A DNA stretch of 27,609 nt from a virus. The stretch is from positions 1-27,609 of the IMG/VR virus record IMGVR_UViG_3300046004_002771; one strand, written 5' to 3'. The position numbers and the translations under genes were made by a program. This document shows, in pieces, positions 8,012 through 15,800 of this stretch. Position 1 is the first letter of the stretch, and each line of letters opens with the position of its first letter. The notes beneath the pieces are model-generated. The model searched no databases. It was not told the origin of the DNA and saw nothing but the letters and a program-made list of their open reading frames with translations.

Positions 8012-8844
8012 TGGTATTCCTCGATTATGTAGTCGGCATTTCGCATTATCGCGAACTTGTTCATCACGTGGATGTTGAAATCCCGTATCCTGGCCAGAGT
8101 CCCATCTTCGCTCACGAAGGTGAAATCGTTTTTCGCGACGTTGATCAAATCATCATTTTCTCCGGCAACCATCATAGTCGGATACGGCAACTGAAACACA
8201 TTGTGTTTCAACACATGGGCCGCGATGCTGAACGAATAATCATTTCGATATAGGCTGCCAGGGAAATGATATATTTGCTGGTAGTAGTTGTAATGGTTTC
8301 GGATATTCTCAACCATACCGAAGAAACGTTCGGCCAGCGGTGTCTTTCTGAAAAACACAGATGTGGCCCAATACAATGGGATGCCGTATGGCTCTAGCCG
8401 CTGTTCGTTTTCATGAAGTGGTTCGTGCTTTAGTGATATCGCGGTTTTGTTGGCCATAACATCTGCATATGAAGACCAAACCGCATCGAGCGTGTTGTCC
8501 ATGATGAGATAATCGGCATCGATCATCATCGTTTCATCATATGGCGATAGGTGATACGCGTCGGCCCGAGCACGATTTCTCCAGAGCAACCGATGTGATG
8601 CCTTCATCGTATCATTGAAACGTCTGGTTTGCGTTTCGCCGCCATCATGCAGGATGATTTGGTCAAACGTTTTTACCAAGTTGCCGCGTTTTTTGATCAG
8701 CCACTCGACGCTGTTCTCATCGGTCACCAGGGTAACCTTTTTTTCGGACGAGTTGGCGCGGATCATCAAGGCGTTGCATAGAGCGATATCGGTGTAATCG
8801 ACCTTGTCGTTATTGTATCCGTATATGAGAAAGCCACTACTCAT
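8008..8844 (-). CDS. Putative GT-A glycosyltransferase
   Basis: This 278-residue protein has an N-terminal strand (GFLIYGYNN), a second strand KVTLVTDENS, and a D-x-D motif MIDADYLI (D109, D111) preceded by DAYHLSPYDET. This is the order expected for a retaining or inverting GT-A glycosyltransferase. YGIPLYWATSVFFRKTPLAERFF at about residues 152-174 and the aromatic segment RNHYNYYQQIYHFPG (about 182-196) are candidate acceptor-binding parts. It is paralogous to the 291-residue gene downstream. Its start shares ATGA with the stop of the 112-residue gene, making it the first enzyme of the glycosyltransferase cassette that follows the tail fibre genes. Whether it modifies the fibre is inference from location. 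Confidence 0.8.
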   Translation of the reverse strand: MSSGFLIYGYNNDKVDYTDIALCNALMIRANSSEKKVTLVTDENSVEWLIKKRGNLVKTFDQIILHDGGETQTRRFNDTMKASHRLLWRNRARADAYHLSPYDETMMIDADYLIMDNTLDAVWSSYADVMANKTAISLKHEPLHENEQRLEPYGIPLYWATSVFFRKTPLAERFFGMVENIRNHYNYYQQIYHFPGSLYRNDYSFSIAAHVLKHNVFQLPYPTMMVAGENDDLINVAKNDFTFVSEDGTLARIRDFNIHVMNKFAIMRNADYIIEEYQ

Positions 8845-9179
8845 TTGATCAAAGCCTCAACTGTCCGCTGTTTTCTGAGTTTTTCAAAATCAGAGAAATA
8901 GCTGTTGGTGGCTTGAAAATATATGTCTGAAATCTTGGATAGGAATGACTCCACGTCTCTAATCATGATCGGAGTATCGCGATCGTCGATCAGAACAACA
9001 TCCCCATGATGTGCCATTGCTGTGCAGAAATTTATGAGTTCTCTCGTTATCCGAAAGGTTCCGCCATTGCAGCTATAGAGAAGAGCAGCCTCGTATTTGA
9101 GCCTGAGATTTTTCCTCGTAAGTGCAAGAGTTGCTGAATAATTCGCTTGCGCGAGAGCAGCCGATAAACGTTCATCCAT
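8841..9179 (-). CDS. Small conserved-looking phage protein at the head of the glycosyltransferase cassette
   Basis: This 112-residue protein lacks a signal peptide or membrane segment and is predicted to be mixed alpha/beta. The segment LLYSCNGGTFRITRELINFC, then DVVLIDDRDTPIMIRDVESF, then a helical tail ending EKLRKQRTVEALIK, looks like short proteins encoded near tail genes in T4-like phages of cyanobacteria and alphaproteobacteria; this is from memory and has not been searched. The ATG lies inside the 3' arm of a perfect 11-bp inverted repeat, and the only purine-rich ribosome-like sequence (GGGG) is two bases from the ATG in the hairpin loop. Translation is therefore likely poor unless the hairpin opens. 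The stop overlaps the next gene as ATGA, so its translation rate would influence the whole cassette. Confidence 0.75.
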   Translation of the reverse strand: MDERLSAALAQANYSATLALTRKNLRLKYEAALLYSCNGGTFRITRELINFCTAMAHHGDVVLIDDRDTPIMIRDVESFLSKISDIYFQATNSYFSDFEKLRKQRTVEALIK

Positions 9180-9210
9180 TGCCCCAGTATAGCGTAGGAC
9201 AATGGATGAA
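9171..9210 (-). promoter_or_regulatory. Perfect 11-bp inverted repeat enclosing the start codon of the 112-residue gene
   Basis: The arms TTCATCCATTG (9171-9181) and CAATGGATGAA (9200-9210) are exact reverse complements separated by 18 bases. In the minus-strand transcript the hairpin begins eight bases after the stop codon of the tail fibre gene. The start codon of the next gene (9177-9179) is paired within the 3' arm, while the nearby GGGG is in the loop. No run of U follows, so it is not a typical intrinsic terminator. A translational attenuator, mRNA-stability element or protein-binding site are the readings I consider; none is proved. Confidence 0.7.
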
Positions 9211-9217
9211 GTCTAAA

Positions 9218-11152
9218 TTAAGCTGCTGCTGTTCCGCCGGTCTCACCATAGCTCGGCCATGTGAATTCGACAAAACCAGGATTTCCTGCGCCGCCGGGCC
9301 AATTGTAGGATTCCGCTCGGTCTTTGTTGCCGCTGCCGCCGCCGCCAGAACCGTATCCGGTGCCAACTTTACCGGTAGAAGCTCCGCTGTATTGCGCGCC
9401 GCCCGCTGTCGTGCCGCCCAAACCACCAACAGACCCGACCAGGGGTCCTGCGGCGCCGTTACCACCGGAAACGCTCGACGTGTCGCCCGAACCAACGCTG
9501 CCGCCCTGGCCGCTGACGCCATTTGGTGAGCCGCCAGCACCGCCCGCAGCTTGTGAGCTATTGGGGCGACCGTCTTGTCCTTTGCTTCCGCCCGTTACCG
9601 TAATTACCGGAGTTCCATTTTTTGAAACAATGGTTGATCCGGACGCGGTGTCTCCGACATCAGTTCCGCCCGGAGGATCGCCCGGAGCATCAAGACCACC
9701 TTGTCCAATGACAAAGCTGAAGACATCGCCCGGTGTGCAAGAGACGGGTTCGTAATGGACCCAACCGCCGGAACCGCCGCCGCCGCCGCCGCTACCATCC
9801 CCTTCGGTATGTCCGGTTCCTCCGGCGCCACCGCCGCCGATCACCCACGTGAACATGACCTCGGTCACCCCGGCAGGAACAGTCCAGTCACCATCGGTTG
9901 TGATCTGTGTTGTTGTTGCGTTTAGTTTGTTGACGGTGAAAGAGAAATTACGCGTTGACGACGCCGAACCATCGCTTACGGCGATTGAGAATGGATATGT
10001 CGTTGCAGTAGTAACGATTGGGAAATTACCCGACAACAATCCGCTAGACGATAGCGTAACTCCGGGAGGAAGCGATGTTCCATTGACGAGAGCATAACTG
10101 AGCGCGCCGCCTTCTGGATCGGTGGCGGCCAATTGAACCGAGACCGCCGCTCCACTGGTATTCGTTCCGAGACTTCCAGATGCTGTTGTCCAAGTTGGGG
10201 CTTGGTTTGATGCGCTAAATGAAGTCACGGTGGTGAACGTTGGCATTCCAATCGAAGACAGATATGTCGCTCTAAGAACATCGACATGTAATGCAGTTCC
10301 GGAAAGCAATCCAGTCTCGGCCACTTCCGCGTTCGTATATGCATCATCAAGGACTACCGTAAATCGAATTCCGGTTCCATTTCCGCCGTTGACGTTGGCT
10401 CTATTCAAAACCTTCGCAGTAACGGTTACGTCGTTCATGGAATACGCGCCGGTTCCGAGATTTTGTCCGTTAAGAACTGTTGTCGGAGTAGATGAACCCA
10501 AGCTATAGAAACCAACATTGGAAACTGCCGCTGACGCCGTTCCGGAAATGGAAAATGATCCGGCCTTAAGTGTCATTGTTCCAATCGCATTGCTTAGCAA
10601 AGTTCGCCAATCTGCGTCCTTGGTGGTTCCGCCCGATGGATGAACTAAACGAATGCGTAGTTCTCCTCCCGAATTGAAGAAATATCGTGCCGCGTTTTCC
10701 GATCCAAAATCCACATCAAAAACGCCGGTAATGGCGGTGCTCCAGGCTCCGCTTCGCGTCAACGTAAAGGAAGACGTGGACAAGGTCATCGACGCTGCAT
10801 CAGCAGTCAGACGATTGGTATCGATCGCCGCGATATAACTATCGAGGTCGTAAGTATTAGATGATGGTGCAGCTTGTTCGTGTGCAAAAATGGTTTGGCC
10901 CGCAGCAAACGATCCCGATGGCGGTAGGTTTGTGATTGACGTGCCTTGGTGCGTTGCGCATACCGCAATCATCGATCGTAGATTTGTCCAATGGCTGGCG
11001 GCGACGTTCGCACCAACCACGACATTGCTCTGCGTTACGGTGGTCTGACCGTATCCGCGATTGCCTGTTCCGACTCCATAGATATCTCGCACTGAGGCGA
11101 GGAAGCCGTTCAGGTCCGCAGCAGCGATAACGTCTCCCTTACGATAAGCCAT
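9218..11152 (-). CDS. Tail fibre with Ig-like domain and glycine-rich tip
   Basis: This 644-residue protein has three parts. Residues 1-75 (MAYRKGDVIAAADLNGF, then GTGNRGYGQ) are an attachment-type N-terminus like those of other T4-like phage fibre proteins. A long Ser/Thr-rich beta region follows. Residues about 315-413 match the putative Ig/cadherin-like He_PIG fold (ATDPEGGALSYALVNG, then LPPGVTLSSSGLLSG). From about residue 422 the protein opens WTVPAGVTEVMFTW and continues as a glycine-rich domain with Gly runs, comparable to the polyglycine-type adhesin tips of some T4-like phages; this part probably binds the host. No good ribosome site precedes the ATG, two bases after the previous stop, so coupling is likely. 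The Ser/Thr-rich content and adjacency to glycosyltransferases make it a candidate glycosylation substrate. The Ig and Gly-rich calls are firm; receptor binding is inferred. Confidence 0.85.
   Translation of the reverse strand: MAYRKGDVIAAADLNGFLASVRDIYGVGTGNRGYGQTTVTQSNVVVGANVAASHWTNLRSMIAVCATHQGTSITNLPPSGSFAAGQTIFAHEQAAPSSNTYDLDSYIAAIDTNRLTADAASMTLSTSSFTLTRSGAWSTAITGVFDVDFGSENAARYFFNSGGELRIRLVHPSGGTTKDADWRTLLSNAIGTMTLKAGSFSISGTASAAVSNVGFYSLGSSTPTTVLNGQNLGTGAYSMNDVTVTAKVLNRANVNGGNGTGIRFTVVLDDAYTNAEVAETGLLSGTALHVDVLRATYLSSIGMPTFTTVTSFSASNQAPTWTTASGSLGTNTSGAAVSVQLAATDPEGGALSYALVNGTSLPPGVTLSSSGLLSGNFPIVTTATTYPFSIAVSDGSASSTRNFSFTVNKLNATTTQITTDGDWTVPAGVTEVMFTWVIGGGGAGGTGHTEGDGSGGGGGGSGGWVHYEPVSCTPGDVFSFVIGQGGLDAPGDPPGGTDVGDTASGSTIVSKNGTPVITVTGGSKGQDGRPNSSQAAGGAGGSPNGVSGQGGSVGSGDTSSVSGGNGAAGPLVGSVGGLGGTTAGGAQYSGASTGKVGTGYGSGGGGSGNKDRAESYNWPGGAGNPGFVEFTWPSYGETGGTAAA
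9774..9791. repeat. (CCG)6 triplet run in the tail-fibre tip coding sequence
   Basis: Six consecutive CCG units, read as six glycine codons on the minus strand (the GSGGGGGGSGG stretch of the fibre tip). It is an in-frame triplet repeat, so slippage would change glycine number without frameshift. Shorter runs occur at about 9330-9346 and 9830-9839. Confidence 0.9.
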
Positions 11153-11154
11153 TG

Positions 11155-12036
11155 TTAACGAGTTCCGATCACCGCCAAGACAAGTCCAACATCATCGATT
11201 TCTTTGTCTTCGAGGGCGCGGCCAACCATGAAGCCATAGACGCCACCTTCGATCTCGGAGGCTCTAGCGGCTCCGGGGGTTTCACTCATTCCGAGGACAT
11301 CGCCCTTTTTGACTTTACCTAAAACTTTCACTGGGACCCGACCCAAGTAACCAACAAACGGATGTGTGTCGTCGGACCCCGCATCTTCGTTCATTCGAAC
11401 TCCAGGGTTTCCGGAAATAACACCGAGGCAATATCCATCGCTCCAGAATGACTTACGAATTTCGCCGTCTCCGCCCAACCCGACGATGTCTCCGATTTCC
11501 AATGCTTCGCTGGCTTCAAATCGTTCGGCAACGTCAGCGTAAACCGTGGAGGTTGCTTGTCCCTGGAATTTAACACCAACGACATCGCCGCTTGAGTTAC
11601 GAATTACGGCGGTCAACGGAGTGGCGGGGATAGCAGAATCGTATCCGTCAAGATAATCTGCATTTAGATTGGCGACTTTTGTCTTGCTACTTGTAACAAT
11701 AGGAGCAACACCATCTGGACAAGTAAGAACAAGCTGATATCCGGTTAGGGTAGCCCCGTTTGACGAGAACGATGCAACGATTGCCCATGCCGATCCATTA
11801 TAGAGTTTTAGAGCCAAACTCCCTTTATCAAACCACAATTGACCGATCAACGGATTGGCCGGAGCAGTGTTCGACGCGTGATTTTCGAGAATTTTGACTA
11901 GGCTTTCCGCAACCGGAACACCATAACCAGCCGTGCGGCGACCGACGAGAGAAATCGAACACGCACCCGTGTTGACCGTTCCTTCTTCAATCGTTGTTAG
12001 GACCGTTCCGTCCGACTTGTGAATAGTATAGGTCAT
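11155..12036 (-). CDS. Fibre-associated structural protein with a DVAERF-type C-terminal domain
   Basis: This 293-residue protein begins TYTIHKSDGTVLTTIEEGTV and continues with SISLVGRRTAGYGVPVAESLVKILENH and PLIGQLWFDKGSLALKLYNG. This N-terminal module is common in T4-like phages of cyanobacteria and alphaproteobacteria and resembles fibre-attachment sequence. From about residue 165 it has YADVAERFEASEALEIGDIVGLGGDGEI, then LGVISGNPGVRMN, then VGYLGRVPVKVLGKVKKGDVLGMS. This resembles the peptidase G2/IMC-like chaperone-type domains of some fibres, which can self-cleave, but I cannot show cleavage residues. A GGAGA ribosome site four bases before the ATG, plus a CATAAATA motif at 12065-12072, supports expression from this point. 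Confidence 0.7.
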   Translation of the reverse strand: MTYTIHKSDGTVLTTIEEGTVNTGACSISLVGRRTAGYGVPVAESLVKILENHASNTAPANPLIGQLWFDKGSLALKLYNGSAWAIVASFSSNGATLTGYQLVLTCPDGVAPIVTSSKTKVANLNADYLDGYDSAIPATPLTAVIRNSSGDVVGVKFQGQATSTVYADVAERFEASEALEIGDIVGLGGDGEIRKSFWSDGYCLGVISGNPGVRMNEDAGSDDTHPFVGYLGRVPVKVLGKVKKGDVLGMSETPGAARASEIEGGVYGFMVGRALEDKEIDDVGLVLAVIGTR

Positions 12037-12064
12037 TCAGTCTCCAAGTATGTAATATCAGTCG

Positions 12065-12072
12065 TATTTATG
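12065..12072 (-). promoter_or_regulatory. CATAAATA late-promoter-like motif
   Basis: The octamer CATAAATA (minus strand) lies 28 bases before the start codon of the 293-residue fibre protein, in the only sizeable gap of the structural unit (12037-12094). It matches the NATAAATA form of the T4-type late promoter -10 box, which needs no -35 element. One of three such motifs found at gene boundaries here; the motif is short, so function is inferred. Confidence 0.55.
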
Positions 12073-12094
12073 AGTAAAATAAACACCAGACATA

Positions 12095-12694
12095 TCACGC
12101 CATGTATATTCTAAGGGTGTAGACGATTTCGATGATTCGGTTCAATGATTTCTGGATAGGATGGAAAACAACATGGGTCAGAAGTTTTCCTGCGCCTTGC
12201 TCGGTATCGAACGCTTTCAGTCCTAGCTCATCGAATACATAATCACTTTCAGTATCTGTGGCGTCGTCGAATGCTTCTTGGCCGGATGGTTCATTGTAGT
12301 CGAGCGTGCAAAGAACAACGATGTCGCTATAGAGGCTGTTAGCGGTGTGCTGAACCGTGATCTTGTTTTTCAATCGATCCGGGGCAGACATCAATGGGCT
12401 CTTGTCATCGACCAGTTTTCTGAATGTCTGGTTGTATAGTTCGGAATCCGTTCCCGTAGCGTTTGGCGGGAAATAAGTAATAGCTCCGGTTCCGGAAACC
12501 GTTGAAGCTCCGTTACCAAATACCATTTCATGAATATGGCCTCGCGCATCATTCGATAGCGCGAAACCAAGTGCTTCGGACATGTTTTCATAGTTGATCG
12601 CGTTCATTCGATCACACAGGACTTCACCGGTCCCGGCATCTCGAATCAAAACATGTCCAACCATTTTGGATTGGCCGTTGTCAATCAATGGCAT
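12095..12694 (-). CDS. Putative tail/virion structural protein
   Basis: This 199-residue protein begins PLIDNGQSKMVGHVLIRDAG, then TGEVLCDRMNAINYENMSEAL, GHIHEMVFGNGASTVSGTGAITYFPP and a beta-rich C-terminus. Proteins of this type accompany tail-fibre genes in T4-like phages; I assign no exact function. The N-terminal GHVLIRDxxTGEVL stretch is mirrored in the 52-residue protein that overlaps its start (12681-12839). The ATG at 12694 is supported by an AAGGG ribosome site, though translation could also begin at the internal ATG eleven codons on. The gene lies between the giant structural gene and the fibre genes, suggesting a linker or fibre-base part. Confidence 0.65.
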   Translation of the reverse strand: MPLIDNGQSKMVGHVLIRDAGTGEVLCDRMNAINYENMSEALGFALSNDARGHIHEMVFGNGASTVSGTGAITYFPPNATGTDSELYNQTFRKLVDDKSPLMSAPDRLKNKITVQHTANSLYSDIVVLCTLDYNEPSGQEAFDDATDTESDYVFDELGLKAFDTEQGAGKLLTHVVFHPIQKSLNRIIEIVYTLRIYMA

Positions 12695-12839
12695 TAACTT
12701 TACCCTTCATTTCGTGGTCATAGACCGGTATATCTCGTTGATTTAGTAAAACCTCGCCACTTTGTGGGTCTCGGATTAACAAATGAGCGACGATCATTGG
12801 TTTCACGCCTTCATCAACTGTGGATTCATCTTGCATCAT
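12681..12839 (-). CDS. 52-residue mini-protein related to the N-terminus of the 199-residue protein
   Basis: A 53-codon frame runs from ATG at 12839 to TGA at 12681: MMQDESTVDEGVKPMIVAHL, then LIRDPQSGEVLLNQRDIPVY, then DHEMKGKVNAID. It is a short frame but compact. Its MIVAHLLIRDPQSGEVLLNQRD resembles MVGHVLIRDAGTGEVLCDRMN at the start of the next gene, so the pair looks like a duplication of one small module. It begins five bases after the giant gene's stop and overlaps the next gene by 14 bases. Short proteins with HLLIRDxxTGEVLVNxR patterns occur in other T4-like phages as I recall; not searched. The second ATG (12836) is an alternative start. The ribosome site is weak. Confidence 0.7.
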   Translation of the reverse strand: MMQDESTVDEGVKPMIVAHLLIRDPQSGEVLLNQRDIPVYDHEMKGKVNAID

Positions 12840-12840
12840 C

Positions 12841-12848
12841 TATTTATA
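12841..12848 (-). promoter_or_regulatory. TATAAATA late-promoter-like motif
   Basis: A full match to the T4 late -10 consensus on the minus strand, overlapping the giant gene's TAA stop (12844-12846). Initiation roughly five to six bases downstream would fall about at the start codon of the 52-residue gene, making that message leaderless or serving the 199-residue gene instead. The position between the giant gene and the fibre module is a plausible place to restart transcription. Short motif, so not proved. Confidence 0.6.
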
Positions 12849-15800
12849 GTCTCGTATTACTTGGATAGAATACTTCCGCCACCGTGACGACTGAAGTATC
12901 GATGGGGTGAGTGTGAGAACTGATATTCTCGTATATCATAACAGTTTCCGACGCGAGAGGAGCAGTATTAAATGTGACGCGGGCAACATTTCCAATCAGA
13001 ACTACATCGTAATCGATGTCTTTTTGTTTGGCGGTCGAGACACCGTCTTGGTCGAATACATAAACGAGCACTTGATCACTTGACGCGTCGTCAAGATCGA
13101 AGACAGTTCTCGATCCTGTTCCGTCAATGTGCTGCATCCGATAGCTCACTTGCCCGATCGCCGTCCCTTTTGTTCCACGACGCATTGACTTGAGAACGAA
13201 CGCCCCGGTTTCGTCATCCCACTCGACCAACCCGTATTCTACGCGTTCGTTTCCGATCCAGGCCACGGATGGGGAATCCGACTGAGGCTTACGGAACATG
13301 GTGTCTCCCAATATCCCGGTCGATGTCATCATCGGAGTGACTGATGCGTTTGTCGTAGGCAACAAGGCGACCGACAGGGAACCATCACGGAAGTTAGAAA
13401 GACGAGAATACTCCCATCCACCATCCATGTGATTTATTGCTCTGAATTCGCCCAAGTAGACACCGGACGGGACTTCTTCAGTAACCGTGCCGACGCCGCT
13501 GTCCCATTCGTCATCATCCCACAAACCAGTATCCCAATCACCGTCCACAAACGGGCGCATAATAGCTTTCGTCGGGATGATGGTGCTTGCAATGAAACCA
13601 TGAGGCAGAGAGGCCGCATTTGCTGCAAAAACAGTAGCTCGGAAATCGTCCGTGACTTCGTGACCAGCGGTAAAGAAAATGCCATCTTCGGTCAGGTTGA
13701 ATTCCGTGCTCGATACTCGAACGCCATTTTTAGTCAACCAAACATATTCTTTTGATACCGGGACTGACGACAGCGGGTAAATGCCCGTGCTATTTCCCAA
13801 AAATGACTGAGTAGTCATCGACATGCTTGCGCTACTTGGGAACGTCGTTACCGTCACATAGCTGACGCCATTGGTCATCGAGACGCCCCCGGCAATCGTC
13901 AGAGTCGATCCCGAAATGGTATATTCGGTTGTCGGAATTAGACGAATGCCATCGACTTCAACGATCATGGTGTTGACGTTTGATGGCGACGATAGGTTCG
14001 TAACCGTGAAAGTCCTGGTTCCAGAATAACTGAACGTTTGGGTTCGAACGCGAATTGATTCTTCCCCAGAGATGTTTTCCCGAACAACAATCATAACCTG
14101 ATCGTTGTCCGCCAGACTATCCGTGATTGTTACAACAGAGGAAGCCACGGTGAAACCAGAAGTCGCTACTCCATTGACGATCACTTCAACTGCACCGCTT
14201 TCGGTAATTGCGAAAGTCTGGGGGTCTGGTGACGAATATTTGTAGAACAACATTTCTCTGATCTGGCTCTCACTTCCGATACCGAATACGTGAACGATGA
14301 CTTGTTCAACCGGCGTTGTATCTGGATGAGCCATATCGACAGTTGCCGTTCTGGCAAACAAATCGATTGTGTATGCTGAAGTCGGGGCACGCTTTCCGTC
14401 TCGGAAAACCAAGACGGCTTCTGAACTCTGCGGAATACTCACGAAGGGAACCGTCGCCGAACCAGTGGTGATATTCAACGAAGACCGAGTCCAGAGTTTA
14501 ACTTCTTGTTCTGGGGCTCCAGGACGACCATATCCGCGAACCTTGATCGAGAGATTGTCATAGTGTCCGGCAAGAACAAGTTCTTCAGGATGGTCATCGT
14601 CCCAATCGGGGTCATTGAGTAGCAGACCAACTCGCCCATCCACGTTCGGGTTCAGGGATAGCGTGATGGCATTTGCCGAGACATTGGCATTGCTCATATC
14701 GAGCCCGGTGACTTCCATTTCCACGGTCAGTTGGTTGGCAAGCTTATCGCCATCCGTTAGAGGACCTTTGAAGTTGAGGTTCATCAGGGCGGCGATATTC
14801 TTTTCCGCCATGGTATCGGTCGGATTGTAATGTGCTTCGATTTTTGAAGCGGCTCCGAGAAGCAGACCATTATCCAACAGAGTAGAACCCAAAGTCACGG
14901 TATCGTTCACCGATACCGAATTGGGCACAGTAACCCCATCGATACGATCAAAGACCAAAGTGGTCGTTAGACGACGGATCGGGTTCCACGTTGCAGAGTT
15001 ATACTCATCGATATCGGTTCCCGTTTTGAGATAGTTTTCATACCATTTCACATAACGGTCATCGGTGGACAAGATCGCGAGATCGCCAGGAACTGAAAGG
15101 TTCAAAGAGCGATATGCCGTCATTGCGTTGTCGTAATAACGAGGTTTGTCGAAATCGGTGGTCGTTACGGTGCCTTGATCTATTTCCGGAGGAGATAGAG
15201 TTCTGGAAAAATCTCGTGTTTTGACTCGATATGGCTTGACTTCATCGATATACGAAACGATGGCCGAAATGTTGTCTGGACGCTGAACTGGAGTTTGCTC
15301 AAGTTTTTCATTGAACCCGCTGACATGCATGAACGAAGTCTTGAATGCCCAGTTGATCTGGTCTTGATGAGCATGCGCGAAATGAACCATAGAGAAGAAG
15401 AGTTCATTCACTTCATCATCTGTGAAGAATGATTCCCGAAGTGCATGGAGAAGAGCACGAAGCTCGTTTCCACCGTCACGGGTTGCAATCACATCAAGAT
15501 CGAATACGCCGTCTCGCCCGTAGGGTAGGCGGCTGTTATCGTAGAAATCGGCAGACAGTGCTACCGTGGCATTCTCGCGGGCGACAGTCTCCCAGGAGCT
15601 TCCGCTCGGAATTTTCCAAATCCAGCGACCAGTTCCATCGTTGGCGATAGAGACGAATGGCGACTTCTCAGAATCGGCTTCTGCGATCGTGAATTCGTTA
15701 ACCGTTGCATAATGGACAACCGGGGGGTTCGCCGCCGAATAGCCATCCGCATACCAATCAATTTCGGAAATGAACGGGGTGGTGTTATAGCTCTGAAGAC

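Noticed and set aside
9171-9210. Inverted repeat as an intrinsic terminator
   Set aside because: There is no U-rich tract after either arm, and the stem is AT-rich; the start codon lies within it. A regulatory hairpin fits better.
9324-9755. 143-residue Pro-rich plus-strand frame
   Set aside because: Its Pro-rich composition is just the reverse-strand reading of glycine codons in the fibre tip.
9218-9860. GCC/CCG-rich tract as a CRISPR or other DNA-level repeat array
   Set aside because: The triplets encode the glycine-rich tip of the fibre in one frame and have no regular spacer pattern.
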